Source: an uncultured Porphyromonas sp. (lineage in GTDB: Bacteria > Bacteroidota > Bacteroidia > Bacteroidales > Porphyromonadaceae). From it: a stretch of DNA of 11,952 bases. The stretch covers positions 1-11,952 of the forward strand of contig NZ_CAJZFJ010000068.1 in the NCBI RefSeq assembly GCF_915070105.1, written 5' to 3'. Numbering within the stretch: position 1 is the first letter of the stretch; every line of letters begins with the position of its first letter. Position numbers and translations under genes: made by a program. Below the pieces are notes generated by a model. The model did not search any database. It worked only from the letters and a program-made list of their open reading frames with translations, and was not told where the DNA came from. Shown here one piece after another: positions 1-6,577 of the stretch.

Positions 1-1406
1 TTCATAAGATTATTAAACTCCTCCTCGTTGGCAAAAAGGATAATGTCGCCGAAACGAGTATATAGCCCTATCATCGGTACCGTTACGACATGGAAGAACA
101 CGCTCTGATTAAAAGATGGAGCACCGTTGGGTAGTAGCATCCAGTTCGCGTGTAGGATTTCGATTCTGGGTATAGTTTCCTCCTCTTTAAGAGAGGAGTG
201 TGCTAACCACTCGTTTTTCAAATAGTGCTTACCATGAAGGAAAGCTAACTTTTCTCTAAAGTTCTTTTCGAGGAGGAGATGATCCAATCGGACTAATCCG
301 TTGTCTGTAGCATCTACGAATGCATGATACTTAGGATCGGCAAGGGAGTTGAGCCAAGAGGATAGGTTGACAAAATTATTTGCCACATCCTTTGCTGGGC
401 TACTATAGACGTTTTCTGGAGATCCACCGAAGAGAGAGATCTGGTTATAGACGCTGGAGAAGCCATGGCTACGCTTGAACTCAGAGCTATTGCCACCATC
501 ATACCCGATAGAGGCGCCCCCAGATCCAGTCTTGCTATTATCTTTCTTTGAGCCGTCAGATGCCCAGTTAAAGGTTGCACCAATGAAGGCATTGATGCTC
601 CTATTGGTATTCGTCTGGTTCACCCCATCTAGCTTATTGAACTGGTAGAGAGCCGTTGCCCGTCCGCCTGTATAATATCCAAAAACCACTAGAGGACCTT
701 GCTTCTCTAAGATCTCTGTCATGGGCGAATTGTAGAGGCTTTCAGTGAAAGAGCGCCTAAAGTAGGAATATCCAATCTTTTTTTGGACGTAGCTTAGATT
801 ATCTATCTGTACCTTGGAGTCATAGTAGAATAGATCTAAGCGCCCAGCCGCAGTCTTCTCATCCGTAGACTGGAAGGAGTGGAACGTGTTGTTGTATGTG
901 GTCTTTGCCCCGATAGTGAATAGCTTGAGATTGAGTGCAAATCCGCCTTCAACCTTCTTGGTCGTTGTTGCGTCCTTTGCGAGATTGTCATAGGAGTCAT
1001 AGGCTTGTACCTCAGAGTGGGCATAACGCACACGGTTGAAGATGATGTAGTCTCGGAAGCTGGGATCATTGAGCATACCCTCGACGTCGATGATGGATCT
1101 TCCTAGGTTCTCAGGATGCCCAATGATACCATTACCGACTTTGTATGAGTAGCCGAGGTATTTGTAGGGGCTAATCTTGGGATTGAAGCCATCTTCTTCG
1201 ACGTTTAGGGCTCGGAGCTCGCTGGCTGTACGAAAGATCTTGGTTGTCAGTCTTGGATTACGAGGGTGTAGGATCGTGTAGTCCCGCTCTGACCCTGGTG
1301 CTGAGTTAGGGTGTGTGATAGGTTCACTTAGATCCTGTGTACATGCTGTGGCGGAGAAGATACAGAGTAGTATCATGCAGAGCCAACGGAGTCGTTGTTG
1401 TGCCAT
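1..1406 (-). CDS. MACPF (perforin-like) domain lipoprotein, 3' end outside window
   Basis: The frame is open without a stop from ATG at 1406 to the window edge (468 codons seen; C-terminus missing). Residues 1-21 form a signal peptide ending in a lipobox-like ATAC with Cys22 as the lipidated residue; TQD follows, so surface exposure is plausible. A MACPF signature lies at residues 236-249 (QGPLVVFGYYTGGR), aligning with the family pattern Y-G-T-H-x(6-7)-G-G-R; the usual Thr-His is Pro-Leu here. A second family landmark follows: FGGSPE at 326-331, then a WLNSL segment and a leucine-rich stretch. MACPF proteins form pores in target membranes; in Bacteroides some surface or secreted members (BSAPs) kill related strains, while others have unknown roles. 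The gene lies 96 bases after the preceding propeller lipoprotein, with a strong hairpin between. Sampled 60-base lines are 38-47% GC against 48-67% in the receptor gene, hinting at a separate origin. Family assignment is fairly sure; toxin function is inference. Confidence 0.82.
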   Translation of the reverse strand, partial: MAQQRLRWLCMILLCIFSATACTQDLSEPITHPNSAPGSERDYTILHPRNPRLTTKIFRTASELRALNVEEDGFNPKISPYKYLGYSYKVGNGIIGHPENLGRSIIDVEGMLNDPSFRDYIIFNRVRYAHSEVQAYDSYDNLAKDATTTKKVEGGFALNLKLFTIGAKTTYNNTFHSFQSTDEKTAAGRLDLFYYDSKVQIDNLSYVQKKIGYSYFRRSFTESLYNSPMTEILEKQGPLVVFGYYTGGRATALYQFNKLDGVNQTNTNRSINAFIGATFNWASDGSKKDNSKTGSGGASIGYDGGNSSEFKRSHGFSSVYNQISLFGGSPENVYSSPAKDVANNFVNLSSWLNSLADPKYHAFVDATDNGLVRLDHLLLEKNFREKLAFLHGKHYLKNEWLAHSSLKEEETIPRIEILHANWMLLPNGAPSFNQSVFFHVVTVPMIGLYTRFGDIILFANEEEFNNLM

Positions 1407-1449
1407 TGTTAGGTTGGGTTATGAGGTTGATAAGTTTTGGATTTGTTAT

Positions 1450-1482
1450 TATCTACCAGAGGGTAGAGCCCTCTGGTAGATA
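1450..1482 (-). terminator. 14-bp perfect stem hairpin between propeller lipoprotein and MACPF gene
   Basis: Bases 1450-1463 and 1469-1482 are perfect reverse complements around a 5-base loop (TAGAG). The hairpin begins 20 bases beyond the stop of the upstream gene. No T-run follows on the minus strand (the flank reads ATAACAAATC), so it is not a classical intrinsic terminator; it may be a transcript 3'-end stabiliser, an attenuator that lowers MACPF expression, or a leader structure of the MACPF mRNA. I see no convincing Bacteroidota promoter in the 96-base gap. Confidence 0.5.
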
Positions 1483-1502
1483 GTGTGTGTTCCTTGCTGG
1501 GA

Positions 1503-2849
1503 CTACTTCTTTGGGATGAAGTACCAGCCAGCGGGGAAGGAGTTCGTATTGTCCTTCTTGACGAGGACGTTGCCCTGTGGGTCTAGGACGAAGGTGGAGT
1601 TCTGCCTATATGTTTTATAGTCGGACATGCCTGCGTAGTAGATATACCCAGTCTTAGGATCTACCCCGAGGCTGTTGTAGTGTACTTTCAGCTCGGGGGC
1701 ATATTTGGTGTCTAGGATGTTGGCAAAGAGCGTAGTCGCCTTAGCTGCGAAGTCATGCTTATGGATAGAGATGGGCGCCATCCAAGGTGCGACAGCAAAG
1801 TAAAGCACATTACCATGGGGCTGGATGACAGATGCCGTGGTGTAGTTGCTTAATGAGAGGCTCACAGCCTGCGTATCTAGGATCTTGAAGTCCGCAGGAT
1901 CTGTACTTACCTTGAGGATCTGGTTATTGCTTCCCTGATTAGAGATAGCTACCCAGAGGTTGCCATCGTCGGCAAGTGCTAGACCTGTAGCCTGCTCTTC
2001 TAGGAGAAGTTCCTTGACGACCTTATCCCCCTGTATCATCAGGAGCTTCTTATCCGAAGTAGAGGCAAAGACACGCTGTCCGATGACTGCCATGCGGAGC
2101 TTCTGAGCCCCTCTAGTACCTGCGATGAGCTTAAAGCCCCCCTGCTCTCCCCCAAGGTAGATACCATCACTGGCACGGAGGTAGATACGATCGTCGATGA
2201 CGGCGATGTGCGTAGGCTTCTTCTTCTCGATAGCTTTGTCGTCAATGACGGTAACCTTCTCCAGGGTATTCGCCTTGGTGATAATCAGCTGACCACCGCC
2301 TCCGTTGTCATGTGCATCCTGAGAGATGATGTAGATCTTGTCGTTGGCGAAGGCTAGGTCTTGGCTTGAGCGACCGAGCTTTGTCCCATTGACATGCATA
2401 TAGGCGCTGTCAAGGATGACCTTGCTCTCTACATCTACGTAGGTAAGCATACCGGTCTCATTGCCGTAGTTTCCTTCGTTGAGCAGGAAGGCGCCCTTCG
2501 TGAAGCGGGGCTCTACAGTGTAGTTTCGGGTAATGGAGACATTCCCATCGGAGCTACTTACGTTGAGTGAATATGTCCCGGGGAGGCCTGGACGGAAGGT
2601 GTAGGTCGCACCTCGTGCTACCTCCTTGCCATTGACTCGCCATATCAGCCCTGAGGGGTTGGTGGTGGCCTGTGCCCCTGTGGCGGTGATTACGATCGGC
2701 TCGATCTGCTGGATGGCAGTAGCGTTGTTGGAGAAACTGAGGGAAAGCTCTCGGGAGAGAGCCTTCTCGATCTCTACGGGGTCGTCCTTCTTACACGAGG
2801 CGAAGCCGACGACGAGGGCAAGGCTTGCCCAAAGGATTTTCTTTGTCAT
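1503..2849 (-). CDS. Surface lipoprotein: Ig/PKD-like domain plus DUF5074-type beta-propeller
   Basis: This 448-residue protein starts with a lipoprotein signal (FASC, Cys19) followed directly by KKDD, the acidic-lysine signature that directs Bacteroidota lipoproteins to the cell surface. Residues about 33-112 form an Ig/PKD-like beta domain (GAQATT at 58-63, then W70, NGK 73-75, YTFRP 83-87, YTV 110-112). From residue 119 (GAFLLNEGNYGN) to the C-terminus it is a propeller of YncE/DUF5074 type, with repeated blade elements such as KIYIIS, RIYLR and GYIYYAG. Family members next to BtuB-like receptors bind the substrate at the cell surface, as BtuG does for cobalamin. The start lies 18 bases past the stop of the preceding gene, so they are probably cotranscribed. 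The N-terminal module is nearly the same as that of the 4028-5374 protein although the C-terminal domains are unrelated. The substrate is unknown. Confidence 0.85.
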   Translation of the reverse strand: MTKKILWASLALVVGFASCKKDDPVEIEKALSRELSLSFSNNATAIQQIEPIVITATGAQATTNPSGLIWRVNGKEVARGATYTFRPGLPGTYSLNVSSSDGNVSITRNYTVEPRFTKGAFLLNEGNYGNETGMLTYVDVESKVILDSAYMHVNGTKLGRSSQDLAFANDKIYIISQDAHDNGGGGQLIITKANTLEKVTVIDDKAIEKKKPTHIAVIDDRIYLRASDGIYLGGEQGGFKLIAGTRGAQKLRMAVIGQRVFASTSDKKLLMIQGDKVVKELLLEEQATGLALADDGNLWVAISNQGSNNQILKVSTDPADFKILDTQAVSLSLSNYTTASVIQPHGNVLYFAVAPWMAPISIHKHDFAAKATTLFANILDTKYAPELKVHYNSLGVDPKTGYIYYAGMSDYKTYRQNSTFVLDPQGNVLVKKDNTNSFPAGWYFIPKK

Positions 2850-2867
2850 ACGTTGCGGTGTGGGTTA

Positions 2868-3866
2868 TTATTTGGTTGGAATATCTTCCTTGAGGAGGTG
2901 GAGGTCTTGGATGCCTGCAAACTCGGTGGAGTTCTCTCCGATCCATCCATTGACCTGTAGGACACCCGTCTGTACACGGACGAAGTCTACACCGGGGAGG
3001 TGTACGGGCTTCCCAGACTTGTCGATAGCCCAGTCGATGTCGATCGTTGCCCCCTTGTCTGTATTGGGGACATTGTCGGCATAGCCGTAGCCGAAGGCTA
3101 GACAGACGAAGAGAGGCTCCTCAGCAGTCTGTTTGTTGTAGCCATTCTGTGGGAGGCGTGTACCAGACAGCGTGTAGGAGCTCTCCTTGATCCACTGGGG
3201 GTAGTAGGTCTGCTCGTGGTATCTGTTCTTGGGTATCCATCCGTTCCCTCCCTTGTTGTCCGTCCAGCGGACATACTCGGCTATTTCCTTGGGAGTCTCG
3301 GCTGTGGGACGCTGGTACGTGACGGTGTAGTCTCGGTAGGTCTTCACGTCAAACTCCCGCCCCTTCAGATCCTTGTACCAAGTCTCCTTCGTGGGGTCAA
3401 GGGTAGCACTTCCTGCGATCTCATACCATTCGTCTGCATCGGGCTTACCATTCTTGTTCTTGTCGTAAGCTACATAGACAATCCCTGCCTCAGAGCCACC
3501 TTCGAAGCTATTTCCGAGGACACGGAAGTCCCGCTTGCCTGCCACGTTGGCTATGGTATGGTCAAATCCGACGACGACGTAGCCCCCCCAGCCACCTAGG
3601 GTAATGATGCTACTATTGCTCCCACCGACTAGGGCTAGAGCCTTCTTATTCATCGTCTCCTGTGTGTCTCCGTCCTTGTACTCGGGGAGTGTATTGACGA
3701 ACTGCCCAGGGGCGGGACGATACTCCAGCACACGTGTGACATATGGGTGGGATGAGGGGCTCGGGGGCGGAGTTGGAGGATTGGGAGGGGGAACGGGAGG
3801 ATCTTTCTTGCATGAGGCAAGGACGATAACAACGGCGAGAGAAATGAGAAGACTTCTTCGGTTCAT
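2868..3866 (-). CDS. Cell-surface lipoprotein with EF-hand-like loop, short paralog with Pro-rich linker
   Basis: This 332-residue lipoprotein has signal peptide 1-18, lipobox LASC, Cys19 and then KKD. A proline-rich linker (about residues 23-39) separates the lipid anchor from the folded domain that begins near HPYVTRVLEY. The core has a GGWGGY motif (91-96), an FDHT motif and, at 135-146, DKNKNGKPDADE, which fits the calcium-binding EF-hand/dockerin-like loop pattern D-x-N-x-N-G-x-x-D-x-x-E. I know this family only as surface proteins encoded beside BtuB/BtuG-like receptors; its biochemical role is not known to me. It is a diverged tandem copy of the 4028-5374 protein (59 of 82 residues identical over the first part of the core) but lacks that protein's Ig-like domain. 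It sits 161 bases after that gene and 18 bases before the propeller lipoprotein. A G7 run (plus-strand C7 at 3583-3589) encodes the WGG of GGWGGY. Confidence 0.83.
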   Translation of the reverse strand: MNRRSLLISLAVVIVLASCKKDPPVPPPNPPTPPPSPSSHPYVTRVLEYRPAPGQFVNTLPEYKDGDTQETMNKKALALVGGSNSSIITLGGWGGYVVVGFDHTIANVAGKRDFRVLGNSFEGGSEAGIVYVAYDKNKNGKPDADEWYEIAGSATLDPTKETWYKDLKGREFDVKTYRDYTVTYQRPTAETPKEIAEYVRWTDNKGGNGWIPKNRYHEQTYYPQWIKESSYTLSGTRLPQNGYNKQTAEEPLFVCLAFGYGYADNVPNTDKGATIDIDWAIDKSGKPVHLPGVDFVRVQTGVLQVNGWIGENSTEFAGIQDLHLLKEDIPTK

Positions 3867-3946
3867 TGCAGGGATGACTATTGTTTCGGATTATATACGA
3901 GGCGCACCTCATCAGAGGGGGCTTGATTGTCTTATTTGTACACTTC

Positions 3947-3981
3947 GGGATAAGCACCCTACATGTGAGGATACTTATCCC
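3947..3981 (-). repeat. Inverted repeat in the gap between the two surface-lipoprotein paralogs
   Basis: GGGATAAG (3947-3954) and CTTATCCC (3974-3981) are perfect 8-bp complementary arms around 19 bases. It lies in the 161-base gap 3867-4027, the widest gap in this gene cluster, beginning about 46 bases past the stop of the upstream paralog. No T-run is adjacent. It could be a weak terminator or RNA-processing site that separates expression of the first and second halves of the locus. I found no clear promoter in the gap. Confidence 0.4.
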
Positions 3982-4027
3982 AAAGTTCGTCTATTGGCTC
4001 TGTATGAAATCGGATGTGCACTAGGAT

Positions 4028-5374
4028 CTATTTCCTCGTGGGGATGTCCTCCTTGAGGACATGGAGGTCATTGATGCCAGAGAGCTCTGTCGAGTTCTCT
4101 CCGAGCCAACCGTTGACCTGGTTAATACCTGTATGAACACGGATAAAGTCTACCCCTGGTAGATGTACCTTACGTCCATACTTATCGATAGCCCAGTCGA
4201 TGTCAATGGCTGAGTCGTCTAGGTTGTTCTTCTCGTTGTCTACATATCCATAGCGGAACTTGAAGAGGACGAAGTAGCGACCCACCCCGCTCTGATCGCG
4301 AGAGTTCTGAGGGAGTCGTGTACCTCTAAGGGTGTATTTATCCCCCTTGATCCACTTGGGGTAATAGGTCTGCTTGTGGAAGGTATTCTTAGGAAGCCAT
4401 CCTTTGCCACCCCTATTATCCGTCCAGTGGACATAGTTCACGATGCCGACGAAGGGAACTCCGGTGTCAGTAAACTCTTCCTTTGTGGGGCGTTCATAGG
4501 TCATCTCATAGTCTCTGTAGTAGAAGTTCATATCTGATCCTGGGACCTTCTTGATCATATCAAACCAAGGCTCTTTGGTGTGATCTACATGGGCACTACC
4601 CTGTATCTCATACCATTCGTTCTCGTCGGGCTTTCCGTTGCGGTTCGCATCATAGGCGACCATGATGACCCCTGGCTCGCAGCTTCCCCCATTATAGGGA
4701 TCTTTATTGTCGTTAGCATAGAATGCATTCCCAAGGACTCGGAAGTCCCGCTTGCCTGGCACATTGAGGATCGTGTGGTCAAAGCCCACGACGATATATC
4801 CTCCCCAGCCACCAAGGGTGACAAGGGAGCGTTGGTTGTCTGCGAGGTACTCGAGCGCTTTGGCATTCATCGCTTCCTGAGTGTCCCCATCCTCATACTC
4901 GGGGAGCTCGTTCACGAACTGTCCTACCGCAGGGAGGTATTCAAGTACCTTGGTAATGTAGGGCGTCGCATCCTTGTTGATCTCTGGGTCGGGGAACTTA
5001 GGGAAGGGGGGGGGATCAAGTACTGTGTACTCGCGTGTGATCGAGAGGGTTCTGTCTGCAGAGGAGAAGATGAGTGTATAGTGGCCAGGCTCACTAGGGC
5101 GGAAGGTGTAGGAGACGCCTCGTGCGACGACCTTACCATTGAGCGCCCAGATGATCCCCGTAGGGTCAGTTGTCGCCTGAGCACCTGTGACCGTGATGGT
5201 GACAGACTCGCCCTGGCGGATGGTAGTCGCCTCGGTACTATAGCTTGGTTTGAACTCTCGATGGATATTCTGTGCTATCTCCGAGGGGTCGTCTTTCTTA
5301 CAAGAGGATAGGAAGGCGCCACTGAGCATAAGTAGACTAGCTATGAGCGTACTCCATGTATGATTGTGTTTCAT
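4028..5374 (-). CDS. Cell-surface lipoprotein: Ig/PKD-like domain plus EF-hand-loop core, long paralog
   Basis: This 448-residue lipoprotein has a signal peptide ending LSSC (Cys25) followed by KKDD, the surface-export signature. Residues about 39-118 are an Ig/PKD-like domain (GAQATT at 64-69, W76, NGK 79-81, YTFRP 89-93). A Pro/Phe-rich linker (120-135) leads to the same core as the 332-residue neighbour: TPYITKVLEY, GGWGGY (188-193), FDHT, and an EF-hand-like loop at 242-253 (DANRNGKPDENE). The core is a surface-protein family of BtuB-type loci with no function I can state. The gene begins 27 bases after the BtuG-like stop, so cotranscription is likely. The linker codons include a run of nine C (plus-strand G9, 5006-5014): gain of one C would give a stop at once (4998-5000) and loss of one would shift into a frame ending near 4924, leaving only the Ig-like domain. 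This makes phase variation possible. Confidence 0.84.
   Translation of the reverse strand: MKHNHTWSTLIASLLMLSGAFLSSCKKDDPSEIAQNIHREFKPSYSTEATTIRQGESVTITVTGAQATTDPTGIIWALNGKVVARGVSYTFRPSEPGHYTLIFSSADRTLSITREYTVLDPPPFPKFPDPEINKDATPYITKVLEYLPAVGQFVNELPEYEDGDTQEAMNAKALEYLADNQRSLVTLGGWGGYIVVGFDHTILNVPGKRDFRVLGNAFYANDNKDPYNGGSCEPGVIMVAYDANRNGKPDENEWYEIQGSAHVDHTKEPWFDMIKKVPGSDMNFYYRDYEMTYERPTKEEFTDTGVPFVGIVNYVHWTDNRGGKGWLPKNTFHKQTYYPKWIKGDKYTLRGTRLPQNSRDQSGVGRYFVLFKFRYGYVDNEKNNLDDSAIDIDWAIDKYGRKVHLPGVDFIRVHTGINQVNGWLGENSTELSGINDLHVLKEDIPTRK
5006..5014 (-). repeat. C9 homopolymer inside the long paralog, possible phase-variation tract
   Basis: Nine consecutive G on the plus strand (C9 in the gene) encode Pro121-Pro123 at the junction between the Ig-like domain and the core. 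Any length change not divisible by three truncates the protein just after the Ig-like domain. A nine-base C/G tract is within the range that slips in phase-variable bacterial genes; variation itself is not shown by one sequence. Confidence 0.6.
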
Positions 5375-5390
5375 TGTTGTTGGGGGAATA

Positions 5391-5413
5391 TAGGGTTAGG
5401 GTTAGGGTTTGGG
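5391..5413 (-). repeat. Telomere-like TTAGGG direct repeat over a stop codon
   Basis: The plus strand reads TAGGGTTAGGGTTAGGGTTT followed by GGG, three copies of a 6-base unit (CCCTAA on the coding strand) plus a degenerate copy. It covers the TAA stop of the BtuG-like gene (5402-5404) and most of the 27-base spacer to the next gene. A slippage of whole units would change the spacer length and keep the stop. Confidence 0.7.
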
Positions 5414-6577
5414 TGGGGTGAGAGGTTGTAGAGGCTTATTGGTAAAGGCGAAGTGAGCGGGGATATCACCTGTGCGCACATCCCACTTATGCTTTCCCGT
5501 CTTCAGATCATAGCAGTGGAGCCGACCTGGGATGACGTAGTTCTTTGCATCGGTGACGTAGAACTCGCCTCGTGCTCTATTGACAGCTAGTCCATAGGGC
5601 ATCTTGATTTTCTTCTCTGTACCATCTTTGATGAAGCTTCCAGGGAGGATCTCTTGTTTCTTTGTGTTGATGAGGGAGTAGCTAACCTTCCAGTCATTGG
5701 TGATATAGCTCCACTCTGTACCATAGATGAAGAGAGAGTCCCCTGCTAGGGTCATATTGGTACAGGCGAGGTCGAAGGTCTTTATCACCTTCTCCGTCTT
5801 AGGATCAAAGACGAATGTCTTCGAGTGGACGTCATAGTAATCTCCGCGTGAGGATACCCAGATCTTGCCATAGTTATCTACCTCTAGTCGATGGAGGTTA
5901 ATAGCTACGTCTACCTTCTTCTCCTCGGTGAAGGTGTCGAGGTTGATGATCGAGATCGTCTTGTCGTAGTTGGGTACACGGTAGCCCCCTGAGTTAGCGA
6001 CATAGAGCTTGTTGCCGACGATGACGAGCTCATCAGGCTGGTAGCCTACAGGGCACTCGGCCACGACCTTCATCGTGGCGGTATCCACCTTGGCGACATA
6101 GCCGAGGCGGGCATTAGGATCGATCTCCACTGGGCCTGCATAGGAGCTGACGTAGGCATATTGATCCTTGAAGACGATGTAGCGGCAGTTGGGGATAGAG
6201 ATTTTCCCAAGATGCTTGGCTGTACGGACATCCATTACCTCGATGAGATGTGAGACATTGATGACTGCGTAGAGGCGGTCGCCATAGATCTGTAGGTCAT
6301 TACCTACGTCTCCGAGCTCCTTGACTACCCCAGGGTTGCGCTCCGCATAGATGTTGCGGGTATATTTCCCCGTGCCATAGTCGTAGTAGTCTAGGGTCGA
6401 TTTGTTTGACCCCATATTTGCCTCATTAAGGAGGAAGAACCCTTCTCCAGGAGGGCCTAAGGGGGCGATTTGCTCCTCTTCTGAGGAGATGACAGGATCT
6501 GTCCGATTACAGGAGGTGGCTAGGAGTGTGAGACCTAGCAGGCATATGAGCGCCTCCTTTGTTATCCATCTTTTCAT
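5402..6577 (-). CDS. btuG: BtuG-like beta-propeller surface lipoprotein (YncE family)
   Basis: This 391-residue protein has a lipoprotein signal (1-22, ATSC, Cys23) and, from about residue 46, a propeller with YVTN/YncE-type blades: GFFLLNEANMGSN (46-58), ELGDVGNDLQIYGDRLYAV (87-105), LYVANSGGY (191-199), and a closing GDIPAHFAF (370-378). In Bacteroides, BtuG lipoproteins of this kind sit on the outer face of the BtuB receptor and capture cobalamin with very high affinity. The ATG overlaps the receptor's TGA by four bases (ATGA, 6574-6577), implying translational coupling and a matched complex, which is why this one rather than the 1503-2849 propeller is the better BtuG candidate. No acidic-lysine motif directly follows the cysteine (NRTDP), but an SSEEEQ stretch comes soon after. 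Cobalamin as ligand is inferred from family and context only. Confidence 0.78.
   Translation of the reverse strand: MKRWITKEALICLLGLTLLATSCNRTDPVISSEEEQIAPLGPPGEGFFLLNEANMGSNKSTLDYYDYGTGKYTRNIYAERNPGVVKELGDVGNDLQIYGDRLYAVINVSHLIEVMDVRTAKHLGKISIPNCRYIVFKDQYAYVSSYAGPVEIDPNARLGYVAKVDTATMKVVAECPVGYQPDELVIVGNKLYVANSGGYRVPNYDKTISIINLDTFTEEKKVDVAINLHRLEVDNYGKIWVSSRGDYYDVHSKTFVFDPKTEKVIKTFDLACTNMTLAGDSLFIYGTEWSYITNDWKVSYSLINTKKQEILPGSFIKDGTEKKIKMPYGLAVNRARGEFYVTDAKNYVIPGRLHCYDLKTGKHKWDVRTGDIPAHFAFTNKPLQPLTPPKP

Noticed and set aside
2626..4056. Several plus-strand frames of 127-152 codons
   Set aside because: They are antisense to lipoprotein genes with clear signal peptides and paralogy, and have no plausible protein features.
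4580..5311. Plus-strand open frame of 243 codons
   Set aside because: It lies wholly within the well-supported 4028-5374 lipoprotein gene on the other strand and shows no recognisable domain; GC-rich codons opposite the real gene explain it.
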